Source: an uncultured Eubacteriales bacterium (GTDB lineage Bacteria; Bacillota; Clostridia; Christensenellales; Borkfalkiaceae). From it: a stretch of 24,958 bases of DNA. Below the pieces are notes generated by a model. The model did no database searches. It had not been told where the DNA came from and saw nothing but the letters and a program-made list of their open reading frames with translations. Positions 1 to 8,682 of the stretch are shown in pieces. Location: contig CAJLXC010000019.1 of NCBI GenBank assembly GCA_905210545.1, positions 1-24,958 of the forward strand. The letters are read 5' to 3'. Every line of letters starts with the position of its first letter. The stretch's first letter is position 1. The position numbers and the translations under genes were made by a program.

Positions 1-66
1 GCGCAATTTGCGCGGCTCACTCGATTTTTTGCTAAGCTACTCGTGTGAAAGGAATTATCTTTGTTT

Positions 67-591
67 TTACACGGCAAATACGTCGGAAAAACTGATATTG
101 CCGTTACGGAAAAAGCTGCTCAGACGGAAAAACTCTTTCTTTTCGTTGTCGTCGCACTTATCGAAGCACATAAACTCCGCTTTGTTTTTAGCCGCGATTT
201 CTTTTATTCTGTCGTGATAAGCTGCGGGCTTGTTCGGCGTCTGAAGAATGCAGATGCGGCTCTTTTTATAAAGAGTTTTGATTTTAACGATAAGATCGTT
301 AAAATTTTTATAAAACTTTTCGTCGTTTTCTTCGTTTTCGCCGAAAGAAACGAGAATATTTTTAGGCTGAAGATATTTAAGACAATCTTCTACGACTCCG
401 ATCGCGTCTGCCACTTTAAGACCTTCTATGCTTCTGTTGTAAACGACGTAATCGGAAACCCTGCCTTGCATAAGGTCGTAAAAGGGGAAGTCGCACAAAA
501 AGTCCGAGCCGAAAATCGCTGTTTCGTTTTTTACGGCCATTTCGTTAAGAATTTTAAATTTCTTTGCTTTTTCAACTAAAACCTTATCCAT
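67..591 (-). CDS. SGNH/GDSL-hydrolase-like protein, probably catalytically dead
   Basis: This 174-residue protein resembles the SGNH/GDSL hydrolase fold. A beta strand leads to GSDFL (residues 28-32) where block I is expected, NRSIEG (52-57) sits at block II, and FGENE (83-87) at the GxND block III. In related clostridial proteins block I reads G-S/D-S, so the nucleophilic serine position is Asp30 here. The block III Asp is Glu87, and no DxxH-type catalytic histidine is visible near the C-terminus, which ends shortly after residue 160. The fold may remain but hydrolysis is unlikely. The start has a good AAGGAG site lying inside the last codons of the upstream membrane-protein gene, only 3 bp away, so the two form one unit. 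The family assignment is by eye and moderate. No signal peptide is seen, so it should be cytoplasmic. Confidence 0.55.
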   Translation of the reverse strand: MDKVLVEKAKKFKILNEMAVKNETAIFGSDFLCDFPFYDLMQGRVSDYVVYNRSIEGLKVADAIGVVEDCLKYLQPKNILVSFGENEENDEKFYKNFNDLIVKIKTLYKKSRICILQTPNKPAAYHDRIKEIAAKNKAEFMCFDKCDDNEKKEFFRLSSFFRNGNISFSDVFAV

Positions 592-594
592 TTT

Positions 595-924
595 TTATGC
601 TCCTTGGCGTTGATTTATTTTATTGCTTCTTAAATTGTTTTTGTTTGCAGTGCCTGCGTCTTTGTGTTCTCTCGATTTGTTGATTGCGGACACCGCAAGA
701 TCGATCGATACGACAACGAGGTTAAAGATATAAAACCACAAAACGTAAGTCGTGTTGCCTGCGGTAACTTTGCTGATTATTCCGCAGATATAACCGATAA
801 TGATTACTATCGTAAAGATAAGGCTTTTTCCTTGCGACGATTTGGACTTTATGCTCTTTATCACGGAAATAGGCCACGAGATGCCGAAGCATACCAACAT
901 CAACACTTCAAAAAGTTCGCTCAT
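595..924 (-). CDS. small three-helix membrane protein, PQ-loop/SemiSWEET-like
   Basis: The 109-residue protein has three hydrophobic segments (about residues 4-22, 33-51 and 58-78) and a hydrophilic lysine- and asparagine-rich tail. A proline near the end of helix 1, followed by a basic KSIKSKSSQGKS turn before helix 2, resembles half-transporter PQ-loop (SemiSWEET-like) proteins. The usual PQ pair reads WP-I here, so substrate and even transport function are uncertain. An in-frame ATG exists at 958-960, but the predicted promoter (-10 at 959-964) would start transcription downstream of it. The ATG at 922-924 is preceded by a purine-rich AGAGAG stretch and is preferred. It is transcribed divergently from the LysR gene, a typical arrangement for regulator and target, and is followed 3 bp later by the SGNH-like gene. 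Confidence 0.55.
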   Translation of the reverse strand: MSELFEVLMLVCFGISWPISVIKSIKSKSSQGKSLIFTIVIIIGYICGIISKVTAGNTTYVLWFYIFNLVVVSIDLAVSAINKSREHKDAGTANKNNLRSNKINQRQGA

Positions 925-958
925 TTGTTTAATCTCTCTTTTTTTTATTCCTACAACC

Positions 959-987
959 ATTATACACTTGACAAAAGATAATGTCTA
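959..987 (-). promoter_or_regulatory. sigma-A-type promoter for the leftward membrane-protein unit
   Basis: On the minus strand TAGACA (982-987 complement) and TATAAT (959-964 complement) are separated by exactly 17 bases. That is 5/6 and 6/6 matches to consensus. The start point would fall near position 952, which supports a gene start at 924 rather than 960. It overlaps the rightward promoter of the LysR gene. Confidence 0.6.
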
Positions 988-1005
988 ATATATATTTTTT
1001 ATATA
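968..1005 (+). promoter_or_regulatory. sigma-A-type promoter and possible LysR site upstream of the LysR gene
   Basis: TTGACA (968-973) and TATATT (991-996) are spaced by 17 bases, about 35 nt upstream of the LysR start. The inverted repeat TATAT-N5-ATATA at 991-1005 contains the T-N11-A arrangement typical of LysR-family binding sites and overlaps the -10 element. The promoter is well supported. The operator is an inference from an AT-rich region and weak. Confidence 0.55.
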
Positions 1006-1029
1006 ATCGATAACTTTAAGGAATGAATT

Positions 1030-1893
1030 ATGGAACTTTCTAATTTAAGATACTTTTACGAAGCGGCAAAAATAGAACATATAACGAAAGCTTCGGAGAA
1101 TATGCACGTGGCGCAACCCGCGCTTACCAAATCGATAAAAGCGTTAGAAGACGAGCTTGGCGTCAAACTTTTTTATAAAGCGGGGCGGCGCGTTAAGCTT
1201 ACCGAATACGGTGCGTTTTTAAAAGAGAAATTAGAGCCGATCATAGAAGAGCTTGACGCGTTGCCTTTAACCGTGGAAAAACTCGTGGATATGGCAAAAA
1301 ACACAATAAAGCTCAACGTGCTTGCGGCTTCTACGATAATTACGGATATTATAATAAAGTTCAAAAAGAAAAACCCGGACGTGATATTTAAAATGACGCA
1401 GAAAGAAAGCGAAATAAACTCCGATATTACGGTCGTAACAAATAATTTTAAACCCGACGATATAATCGCCGTAAAAAAGCGCGGGGTAATAGAGGAAAGG
1501 ATTCTTATAGCCGTACCCGCGACTTCCGCTCTCGCCGAAAAAGAAGAAATCGACCTTATCGACCTTAAACGCGCGGACTTTATAACTCTGTCGGGTTCGA
1601 GAAGATTCCGTCCGCTTTGCGACGCTTATTGCGAATACGCGGGTTTTAAGCCGCAGGTCGTGTTTGAAAGCGACTCTTTAATCGCGGTAAAAAACCTTAT
1701 TTCTTCAGGCGTTGGAGTCGCGTTCTGGCCGGAGTTTTCCTGGGGAAAACTTAAAAATCCGCATATCAGGCTTTTAAAGATTCGCAACCCCGATTGCAGA
1801 AGAGAAATCATCGTGTATCTTGCGGATAAAGAGATTTCGGGCGTGAGGGAAGAATTTTACGAATTTCTCGTTTCCGAGCTGAAAAAAAGATAA
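1030..1893 (+). CDS. LysR-family transcriptional regulator
   Basis: The 287-residue protein has the standard LysR length and layout. An N-terminal winged helix-turn-helix (about residues 3-62) contains the characteristic AQPALTKSIKALEDELGVKLF segment in slightly varied form, followed by a linker helix and a periplasmic-binding-protein-like effector domain (about 90-287). The start ATG follows an AAGGA site. It is divergent from the small membrane protein and SGNH-like gene, and their promoters overlap, so it probably controls itself and that unit. The effector cannot be deduced. It is followed by a 134-bp gap holding the asnS promoter. Confidence 0.9.
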   Translation: MELSNLRYFYEAAKIEHITKASENMHVAQPALTKSIKALEDELGVKLFYKAGRRVKLTEYGAFLKEKLEPIIEELDALPLTVEKLVDMAKNTIKLNVLAASTIITDIIIKFKKKNPDVIFKMTQKESEINSDITVVTNNFKPDDIIAVKKRGVIEERILIAVPATSALAEKEEIDLIDLKRADFITLSGSRRFRPLCDAYCEYAGFKPQVVFESDSLIAVKNLISSGVGVAFWPEFSWGKLKNPHIRLLKIRNPDCRREIIVYLADKEISGVREEFYEFLVSELKKR

Positions 1894-1944
1894 GCGATAT
1901 AACCCTAAACTTTGTCCCGAAAGCGTTTTATTCGCTTAAAATCG

Positions 1945-1973
1945 TTGAAAAAACCGAGAGTTTGTGATATACT
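1945..1973 (+). promoter_or_regulatory. sigma-A-type promoter of the asnS-rnc-smc-ftsY operon
   Basis: TTGAAA (1945-1950) and TATACT (1968-1973) are 17 bases apart. The start point would lie near 1980, giving a leader of about 48 nt before asnS. A TATAAT at 1975-1980 is also present but its spacing to the -35 element is too long. The same TTGAAA-N17-TATACT pair recurs upstream of the Lrp gene. Confidence 0.65.
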
Positions 1974-2027
1974 GTATAATGTTGTATTGTAGATACGACG
2001 TAATTTTTACCAAAATCAAGGTGTGCT

Positions 2028-3416
2028 ATGGAAAGAACGGAATTTAAAAAGATTTTTAACGACGCGGAAAGCTTCTGCGGCAAAACCGTAACGGTTTGCG
2101 GCTGGGCTAAAACCGTAAGAGACAGCAAGGCTTTCGGGTTTATCGAGCTTAACGACGGATCTTATTTCAAAAATTGTCAGGTAGTATTCGCGAGAGAAAA
2201 AATTGATAATTACGACGAAATCGCGGGACAGAACGTCGGGGCGTGTCTTAAAGTTACGGGTAAACTCGTTCTTACGCCGGAACGCAGTCAGCCGTTTGAA
2301 ATTCACGCGGAAAGCGTAGAGGTTTTAGGGGCTTCTTCGCCCGATTATCCGTTGCAGAAAAAAAGACATTCGCTGGAATTTTTGCGTACCATACCGCATC
2401 TTCGTCCCAGAACAAACACGTTTAACGCGGTGTTCAAAATCAGAAGCGAAGCGGCGTTCGCCATTCACAAGTTTTTTAACGAACGCGGTTTCGTATACGT
2501 GCATACTCCCATAGTTACGGGCAGCGATTGCGAAGGCGCGGGCGCGATGTTCCAGATAACCACGCTCGACCTCGAAAATGTGCCTAAAACAAAAGAAGGG
2601 CAGGTGGATTATTCGCAGGACTTTTTCGGCAAAAAGGCGAGTCTTACCGTTTCCGGTCAGCTCGACGTAGAGAACTTCGCGATGGCGTTTTCAAACGTTT
2701 ATACGTTCGGTCCGACGTTCCGCGCGGAACACTCCAACACCGTGCGCCACGCCGCCGAATTCTGGATGATAGAACCGGAACTTGCGTTTGCGGATCTTTC
2801 CGACGATATGGATTGCGCGGAAGCGATGGTAAAATACATTATAAATTACGTAAAAGACTCTTGCAAAGAAGAACTCGAATTTTTGAATAAATTCGTCGAT
2901 AACGGACTTCTCGCAAGACTCGATAACGTGGTGAACAACGAGTTCAAGCGTCTTTCTTATACAGAAGCGATAGATATTCTCCTTAAAGTCAAGGAACGTT
3001 TCGACGCGCCCGTTTACTGGGGTGTGGATCTTCAGAGCGAACACGAAAGATATATAACGGAAGAAGTGTTCAAAAAGCCCGTGTTCCTTACCGATTATCC
3101 CAAAGAGATAAAGGCGTTTTATATGCGCCTTAACGACGACGGAAAGACGGTTGCGGCAAGCGACCTGCTCGTTCCGGGGATAGGCGAGCTTATAGGCGGA
3201 AGCCAGAGAGAAGAAAGAATAGACGTTCTCGAAAAGAGAATGGAAGAGTGCGGGCTCAACAAAGAAGATTATAAATTTTATCTCGATCTGAGAAAATACG
3301 GCGGCGTAACGCATTCCGGATACGGTCTCGGATTCGAGCGTATGATAATGTACCTTACGGGTATAGGCAACATAAGAGACGTTTTGCCGTTCCCCAGAAC
3401 GTTCGGCTCGCTGTAA
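2028..3416 (+). CDS. asnS: asparaginyl-tRNA synthetase
   Basis: This class IIb aminoacyl-tRNA synthetase charges tRNA-Asn with asparagine in the cytoplasm. The 462-residue length is normal. An N-terminal OB-fold anticodon-binding domain (about residues 15-100, with VTVCGWAKTVRDS and GFIELNDGS) precedes the catalytic core. Motif 2 is FRAEHSNTVRHAAEFWMIEPE-like, and motif 3 lies in the C-terminal segment with GLGFERM and DVLPFPRT, which marks AsnRS rather than AspRS. The start has an AAGGTG site. It leads an operon with rnc 12 bp downstream, then smc and ftsY, behind a good sigma-A promoter. Confidence 0.96.
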   Translation: MERTEFKKIFNDAESFCGKTVTVCGWAKTVRDSKAFGFIELNDGSYFKNCQVVFAREKIDNYDEIAGQNVGACLKVTGKLVLTPERSQPFEIHAESVEVLGASSPDYPLQKKRHSLEFLRTIPHLRPRTNTFNAVFKIRSEAAFAIHKFFNERGFVYVHTPIVTGSDCEGAGAMFQITTLDLENVPKTKEGQVDYSQDFFGKKASLTVSGQLDVENFAMAFSNVYTFGPTFRAEHSNTVRHAAEFWMIEPELAFADLSDDMDCAEAMVKYIINYVKDSCKEELEFLNKFVDNGLLARLDNVVNNEFKRLSYTEAIDILLKVKERFDAPVYWGVDLQSEHERYITEEVFKKPVFLTDYPKEIKAFYMRLNDDGKTVAASDLLVPGIGELIGGSQREERIDVLEKRMEECGLNKEDYKFYLDLRKYGGVTHSGYGLGFERMIMYLTGIGNIRDVLPFPRTFGSL

Positions 3417-3428
3417 CCGGTTTTTATT

Positions 3429-4136
3429 ATGATTTTCGATATTGACGGTATAGAAGAAAAAATAGGGTATGTCTTTAAGGATAAAATGCTTTTGAGAAAG
3501 TGTTTTACCCATTCTTCTTATGCAAACGAACATAAAGAGAGCAACAACGAACGGCTTGAATTTTTCGGAGATACCATAATCAAATTTATCGAAACGGAAT
3601 ATCTTTTCAAAAACGTCGGCGGCGACGAGGGTGACCTTACCGTCGCAAGACAGAAAATAGAAAACAACGATTTCTTTCTCGAAACGGTAAAAAAACTCGA
3701 GCTTGATAAATTCGTACTTCTCGGCAACGGGCAGAGAAAAAACGCGCATCACGACGAGAAGCTTTTTTCCAGCGTGTTCGAGGCGTTGGTCGCGGGCATT
3801 TATCTGGACGGCGGAATGGAAGCCGCCAAACGTTTCGTTAAAAACACCGTCATAACGGATTTTGAAAAAACGGAAAGGTTTAAAGACAAGCGGAGCGTCG
3901 CAAAGGATTATAAAAGCGAATTTCAGGAATTCGTTCAGAAGAAAAAACTCGGCAGCGTTTCTTACGAAACGCTTTCCAAAAACGGTCCGGAACACGTGCC
4001 TGAGTACCGCGCGGCGGCATTGCTTAACGGAAAGCGACTTGCGGAAGGAAAAGGTCCGAGCAAAAAATATGCGGAAGCGGTTGCCGCAAGCGTCGCGCTC
4101 GCTAAACTAAAAAAACAGGACGGTAGAAAACTGTGA
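3429..4136 (+). CDS. rnc: ribonuclease III
   Basis: RNase III cleaves double-stranded RNA in rRNA precursors and structured transcripts. The 235-residue protein has an N-terminal nuclease domain with the signature NERLEFFGD (residues 40-48, keeping Glu41, Glu44 and Asp48) and a C-terminal double-stranded RNA-binding domain (about 158-230, ending with the GxGxSKKxAExxAA pattern). In the second catalytic helix the sequence is FSSVFEALV (113-121): Glu118 is kept, but the metal-binding Asp (Asp114 in E. coli) is Ser115. The start has no evident Shine-Dalgarno sequence and lies 12 bp after asnS. Its stop codon overlaps the smc start as GTGA. Identity is secure; the Asp-to-Ser change is unusual. 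Confidence 0.95.
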   Translation: MIFDIDGIEEKIGYVFKDKMLLRKCFTHSSYANEHKESNNERLEFFGDTIIKFIETEYLFKNVGGDEGDLTVARQKIENNDFFLETVKKLELDKFVLLGNGQRKNAHHDEKLFSSVFEALVAGIYLDGGMEAAKRFVKNTVITDFEKTERFKDKRSVAKDYKSEFQEFVQKKKLGSVSYETLSKNGPEHVPEYRAAALLNGKRLAEGKGPSKKYAEAVAASVALAKLKKQDGRKL

Positions 4137-7100
4137 ACTTTGAAAAAGTCGAGCTATACGGCTTCAAATCCTTTGCCGATAAGGCAGAGATAAAATTCGG
4201 AAACGGCATAACCGGCATAGTCGGTCCTAACGGTTGCGGCAAATCCAACGTTGCGGACGCTATCCGCTGGGTTCTGGGCGAGCAGTCGGCAAAGAGTCTG
4301 CGCGGCTCTAATATGCAGGACGTTATTTTTGCCGGAACACAGAACAGAAAGTCGCTTTCTTATTGCGAAGTGTCGCTTTATTTCGACAACAGCGGCAAGA
4401 TGTTCAGCATCGACTATAACGAAGTTATAATTACGAGAAAGCTTTATAGGAGCGGCGAGAGCGAGTATTTTATAAACAAACAACCCGCAAGACTTAAAGA
4501 TATAGTCGATTTGTTGCACGAATGCGGCATCGGTAAAGAGGGTTATACGATAATCGGACAGGGCAAGGTAGAAGAGATTATGTCCGCCAAACCCGAAGAC
4601 CGCCGAATGATTTTCGAGGAAGCTACCGGCATAGCAAAGTTCAAAACCAGAAAAATAGAATCGGAGAGAAAGCTCGACCGCACGCACGAAAATCTCGTGC
4701 GATACATAGATATTATCACGGAAATAGAAAATCAGCTCGGTCCGCTCGAAAAACAGGCGGAAAAAGCGAAGGAATTCAACGAGCTTTCGGAACAGCTTAA
4801 ATTTCACGAACTCAATACGTATATAGCCAAAGTAGACGGCGTAGAAACCGCCAAAGGCAGAATAAACGACAGAATTAAAGGCATAAACGAGCAAGCCTCG
4901 CTCCGTCAGTCGGAAATGAACGACGCGCAGGCGGAATACGAAGGAATATTCGCTGATATATCCGCTACCGACGAAAGACTTAAAAAACTCAACGACGAAC
5001 TTCTGGAAAAGCGCGTCGGAATGGAAAAGGCTACCGGAGACAAACGCCTTTTCGAGCAAAGAATTTCTTACTTCGAGGGGCAGATAGAACGCGCGGAAAA
5101 AGAAATAAAAGACAACGCGGCGTTAATAGACGAATGCGAAGGCGCGCTCGAAACCAACGCGGAAGATTTCGGCGCGGCGGAAAAGGAGCTGTCAAAGCTT
5201 AATTCCCGTGCAGAAGACGTCAACGCGAAATTCGTTACGCTCTCGCAAAAGCTCGCGCTCGGAGAAGAGCTTGCCGAGCAGAACCGTAAAAAACTTATAG
5301 AGTCCATAGAGTCTTTGTCGGATATAAAGTTAAGCAAAGGCGCGGCGTCTATAGAAAAACAAAATCTTTTGGAAAAGCTTAACGAGCTTAACGCCAAGAC
5401 GGAGGAGCTTGTCGCAAAGCGCAACGCGCAGTTCGCCGAAAAAGAAGTCGCGGACAAGGCGATAAACGACCTTGACAGGGGTATTTTCGATTGTAAAAAC
5501 CAAATAGAAGCCAAAGAAGAAGAGGTTCGTTCCGGCAACGAGGCGGTCGCGGCGACGGATAACAAGATTTATTCTTTGAACTCCGTTATAACCACGCTCG
5601 TCACGAAAGACGGGTTTTACCGCGGGCTTAAAGAAAATTACGAAGGGTATTCCGCTTCCGTCAAGCTCTTAATGAACAAGGCGAAAGAAAATCCGGAGCT
5701 TAAAAAGAGAATAAAGGGCGTTGTCGCGGAGCTTATAAAAAGCGACAAGAAATACGACGTCGCTTTGGAAACCGCGCTTGCGGCTGCGGCGCAGAACGTC
5801 GTTACTTCTAACCCGGACGACGCGCGCTATCTGATAGAATACCTTAAAACGAACAGGCTCGGCAGAATTACGTTCCTGCCCGTTTCTTCGGTCAGACCGA
5901 GAACGCAGACGCACGAGGTGTCTGCCGCTCTTAAAGAACGCGGCGCGCTCGGCGTAGCCAACGAACTCGTTTCTTACGACCCGCAGTTTGAAAACGTAAT
6001 CTCAAACCTGCTCGGAAACACTCTTATAGTAGACACGCTCGAAAACGCAACCGCGATAGCGAAAAAATATCGCTTCGCGTTTAAAATGGTTACGATAGAC
6101 GGCGACGTGTTCTCAACGCAGGGAGCAATGACGGGCGGTTCGAGAAGACAAGACGCACCGGGACTTTTGTCCGGAGACAGAAAGATAGAAGACAACGCCG
6201 CGGCTCTCGCCGCAAAGCGCGCGGAAATGGAGTCTCTTAAAGCGGAGAAATCCCGCAAAGAGAACAGTCGCGACAAAGCGTTTGAGGAGCTTGGTATCTT
6301 AAACGACCTTATCAACGAAAAACGCCGTCAACTCGTTGCGGAGCGCGAAAAACAGTCGGCTTTCGAAAAAAATCTTTCTGAGTTAGACAGAGAAATCGAG
6401 TCCAACGCGGAGCTTACGGAAGCGGTGAACGCGCGTATTCTCAAAGCTTCCGAAAACGAAGAAAGCATAAATCTAGGCGGGCAGAAGCTCGAAAAAGATA
6501 AAGAAAACGCGGCGAGTTCTGCGGACAAGCATCAGCAGGAATACGACGCGCTTAAAAAACAGAGGGACGATCTTGCCGCCGAGCATACGGAATTGCAGGT
6601 AAAAATCACCGAGCTTAAAGCAAGGCTTTCTTCGCTCACGTCTGACGCGGACAGACTTAAAACCACGGTTAAGGAATCGCGTGAATCCAACGACCGCCTT
6701 AAAAAGAGCAACGAAGGCGCGGCGGCTATGATAGAACAGTTAAAGCGCGACGAAGAAAAGGTTACTTTAAGCAAAGAAGAACAGGACTATATCAACGGCA
6801 TAAGAGCGCAGATAGACAAAGCCGACGAGTATAAGCTCACTTTGAGAGAAAGACTTAATAAAAACGGTGAAAAGAGAGATTCTCTCACGGAACAGCTCAA
6901 CGTTCTTTCCGAAAAGAAGCATCAGGAAGAAATCGCGCTCGCGAAAATCGATTCCGATCTCGAAAATATGGGCAACAATATTTTAGAGGATTATCAGGAA
7001 ACCTACGAAACGGCGATAAGATTCCGTCAGGAAGGCTACGACGCCGCCTCGGGCGAAGCGGAAATCGGCAGAATAAGGAGAAAACGTTCTTCTCTCGGCG

Positions 7101-7726
7101 CGATCAACGCCACCGCCATAGACGATTGCAAGGCTCTTCGCGAGCGTTACGACGAAATGACCACGCAGAAAGAAGATCTCGAAAAAGCCGAAAAAGATCT
7201 GCAAGAAGCAATCGAAAAAATAAAGAGCGAAATGCTTACTCAGTTCGACGAAGGCTTTAAGACCATAAGCGAAAACTTTCAGAAGATATTCAAGGAATTG
7301 TTCGGCGGGGGCAGGGCTATGCTTGAGCTTGACTATTCGCAGGTAGACGATAAGTTAGAAGCGGGTATAGAGATAATCGCAGAACCGCCCGGAAAAAAAT
7401 TGCAGAAGCTTTCGCTTCTTTCCGGCGGAGAAAAGGCGTTGACCGCGATAGCGATATTGTTCTCGATATTAAAACTTCGACCTATGCCGTTCTGCGTGCT
7501 TGACGAAATAGAAGCCGCTCTCGACGAAGCCAACGTAGACAGATTCGCGAGATATTTAAAGAAATTCTCCGAAGAAACGCAGTTTATAGTCATCACGCAC
7601 AGAAAACCGACTATGGAACTCGCTGACGCGCTGTTCGGCGTTACCATGCAGGAAAAAGGCGTAAGCAAAACCGTTTCCGTCAAGCTTTCCGACGTGGAGA
7701 AAATAGAAAACGAAGTCATCGCCTGA
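4133..7726 (+). CDS. smc: chromosome segregation protein SMC
   Basis: SMC is the ATPase core of bacterial condensin and folds and segregates the chromosome with ScpA and ScpB. All parts are present in 1197 residues: Walker A GPNGCGKS (31-38) in the N-terminal head, a long coiled coil, the hinge (about 505-667), a returning coiled coil, then the ABC signature LSGGEKALTA (around 1096) and Walker B with FCVLDEIEAALDE (around 1118-1130) in the C-terminal head. The start is GTG, overlapping the rnc stop by 4 bp, so translation is probably coupled. The rnc-smc-ftsY order is typical of Bacillota. Acidic, lysine- and glutamate-rich coiled coils are as expected, with no interruption. Confidence 0.97.
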   Translation: MNFEKVELYGFKSFADKAEIKFGNGITGIVGPNGCGKSNVADAIRWVLGEQSAKSLRGSNMQDVIFAGTQNRKSLSYCEVSLYFDNSGKMFSIDYNEVIITRKLYRSGESEYFINKQPARLKDIVDLLHECGIGKEGYTIIGQGKVEEIMSAKPEDRRMIFEEATGIAKFKTRKIESERKLDRTHENLVRYIDIITEIENQLGPLEKQAEKAKEFNELSEQLKFHELNTYIAKVDGVETAKGRINDRIKGINEQASLRQSEMNDAQAEYEGIFADISATDERLKKLNDELLEKRVGMEKATGDKRLFEQRISYFEGQIERAEKEIKDNAALIDECEGALETNAEDFGAAEKELSKLNSRAEDVNAKFVTLSQKLALGEELAEQNRKKLIESIESLSDIKLSKGAASIEKQNLLEKLNELNAKTEELVAKRNAQFAEKEVADKAINDLDRGIFDCKNQIEAKEEEVRSGNEAVAATDNKIYSLNSVITTLVTKDGFYRGLKENYEGYSASVKLLMNKAKENPELKKRIKGVVAELIKSDKKYDVALETALAAAAQNVVTSNPDDARYLIEYLKTNRLGRITFLPVSSVRPRTQTHEVSAALKERGALGVANELVSYDPQFENVISNLLGNTLIVDTLENATAIAKKYRFAFKMVTIDGDVFSTQGAMTGGSRRQDAPGLLSGDRKIEDNAAALAAKRAEMESLKAEKSRKENSRDKAFEELGILNDLINEKRRQLVAEREKQSAFEKNLSELDREIESNAELTEAVNARILKASENEESINLGGQKLEKDKENAASSADKHQQEYDALKKQRDDLAAEHTELQVKITELKARLSSLTSDADRLKTTVKESRESNDRLKKSNEGAAAMIEQLKRDEEKVTLSKEEQDYINGIRAQIDKADEYKLTLRERLNKNGEKRDSLTEQLNVLSEKKHQEEIALAKIDSDLENMGNNILEDYQETYETAIRFRQEGYDAASGEAEIGRIRRKRSSLGAINATAIDDCKALRERYDEMTTQKEDLEKAEKDLQEAIEKIKSEMLTQFDEGFKTISENFQKIFKELFGGGRAMLELDYSQVDDKLEAGIEIIAEPPGKKLQKLSLLSGGEKALTAIAILFSILKLRPMPFCVLDEIEAALDEANVDRFARYLKKFSEETQFIVITHRKPTMELADALFGVTMQEKGVSKTVSVKLSDVEKIENEVIA

Positions 7727-7767
7727 TTAGCGCGGCTTTCCGGCAGGCGAGCTTTTTAAGGAGTATT

Positions 7768-8664
7768 ATGGGGTTATTCGGAAAATTAAAGAGCGTTCTT
7801 TCAAAAACGAGAAACGGAATCGCAAAAAAGCTTAACGACCTTTTTGCAAAAAACAAATTAGGCGACGAGTTTTACGAAGAGTTAGAAGACGTTCTCATCT
7901 CTTCGGACGTTTCCGTTCAGACTTCTATGGAGATAATAGAAGAAATCAAAGAAACGGCTATTAAAGAAAAATGCAGAGATAAAGAATACGTAATAAAGCT
8001 CCTTAAAGACGAGCTGTTCGATACGCTTAATTATGCCGACGCGATAGAGTTCAAAACCCCGGCGGTATTGATGATCGTCGGCGTGAACGGCGTGGGCAAA
8101 ACCACTTCTATAGGCAAGCTTGCCAACAAGTTCGTAAAAGAAGGCAAAAGCGTAACGATAGCGGCGGCTGATACTTTCCGCGCGGCGGCGGCGGATCAGC
8201 TTACCGTGTGGGCGGACAGGGCAAAGGTGAGAATTATAAAACACGCCGAAGGCGCAGACGCTTCCGCCGTGGTGTTCGACGCCATTTCGTCGGCAAAAGC
8301 CAAAAATACGGACGTTCTTATTATAGACACCGCGGGCAGATTGCACGTTAAAGCCAACCTTATGGAAGAGCTTAAAAAAATGGACAGAGTGGTAAAGCGC
8401 GAGTTTCCGGAAGCGAGTTTTTACAAACTTATCGTGCTTGACGCGACAACGGGGCAGAACGCTTCTTCTCAGGTAGAGGTGTTTAACGAAGCCGTGGGGC
8501 TTGACGGCATAATTCTCACAAAGCTTGACGGCACGGCTAAAGGCGGGTTTATCGTTTCTCTTTCTTACGAGCTTGAAATTCCCGTGTGCTTCGTTGGTAC
8601 GGGCGAGAAAATAGACGATTTAGAAGACTTTGACGCGAGAGAATTTATAGAAGCGTTGTTTTAA
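7768..8664 (+). CDS. ftsY: signal recognition particle receptor FtsY
   Basis: FtsY is the SRP receptor GTPase that docks ribosome-SRP complexes at the membrane translocon. The 298-residue protein consists of the N domain (about 1-85) and G domain, with P-loop GVNGVGKTT (around 104-113), DTAGR (187-191) and TKLDGTAKGG (around 251-260), plus the ADTFRAAAADQL segment. It lacks the long acidic N-terminal domain of Proteobacteria, as usual in Bacillota. It has an AAGGAG ribosome binding site, lies 41 bp after smc and ends the operon at a strong terminator. ffh, often near ftsY, does not follow here. Confidence 0.97.
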   Translation: MGLFGKLKSVLSKTRNGIAKKLNDLFAKNKLGDEFYEELEDVLISSDVSVQTSMEIIEEIKETAIKEKCRDKEYVIKLLKDELFDTLNYADAIEFKTPAVLMIVGVNGVGKTTSIGKLANKFVKEGKSVTIAAADTFRAAAADQLTVWADRAKVRIIKHAEGADASAVVFDAISSAKAKNTDVLIIDTAGRLHVKANLMEELKKMDRVVKREFPEASFYKLIVLDATTGQNASSQVEVFNEAVGLDGIILTKLDGTAKGGFIVSLSYELEIPVCFVGTGEKIDDLEDFDAREFIEALF

Positions 8665-8682
8665 GTCGAAAATAAGCAAAAT

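Noticed and set aside
1..66. Left-edge palindrome GCGCAATTTGCGC as a copy of the right-edge structured element
   Set aside because: It shares GC-rich inverted words and an A/T tract with the right edge, but no convincing alignment longer than about 10 bases could be made by eye.
1921..1937. Hairpin AAGCG/CGCTT after the LysR gene as a terminator
   Set aside because: It has only a 5-bp stem and is followed by A residues rather than T on the plus strand.
2691..3995. Long open frame on the minus strand (434 codons) across asnS and rnc
   Set aside because: It lies opposite two clearly functional genes, has no recognisable domain, is rich in Phe/Val/Arg as expected from reverse reading of this codon usage, and has no ribosome binding site.
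4154..5059. 301-codon minus-strand open frame inside smc
   Set aside because: It is a shadow of the smc coding strand with the same Phe/Arg/Val-rich bias and no family motif.
5500..6700. Possible frameshift or horizontally acquired segment within smc
   Set aside because: The coiled coil and hinge read through without a break, and composition is the same as in the neighbouring genes.
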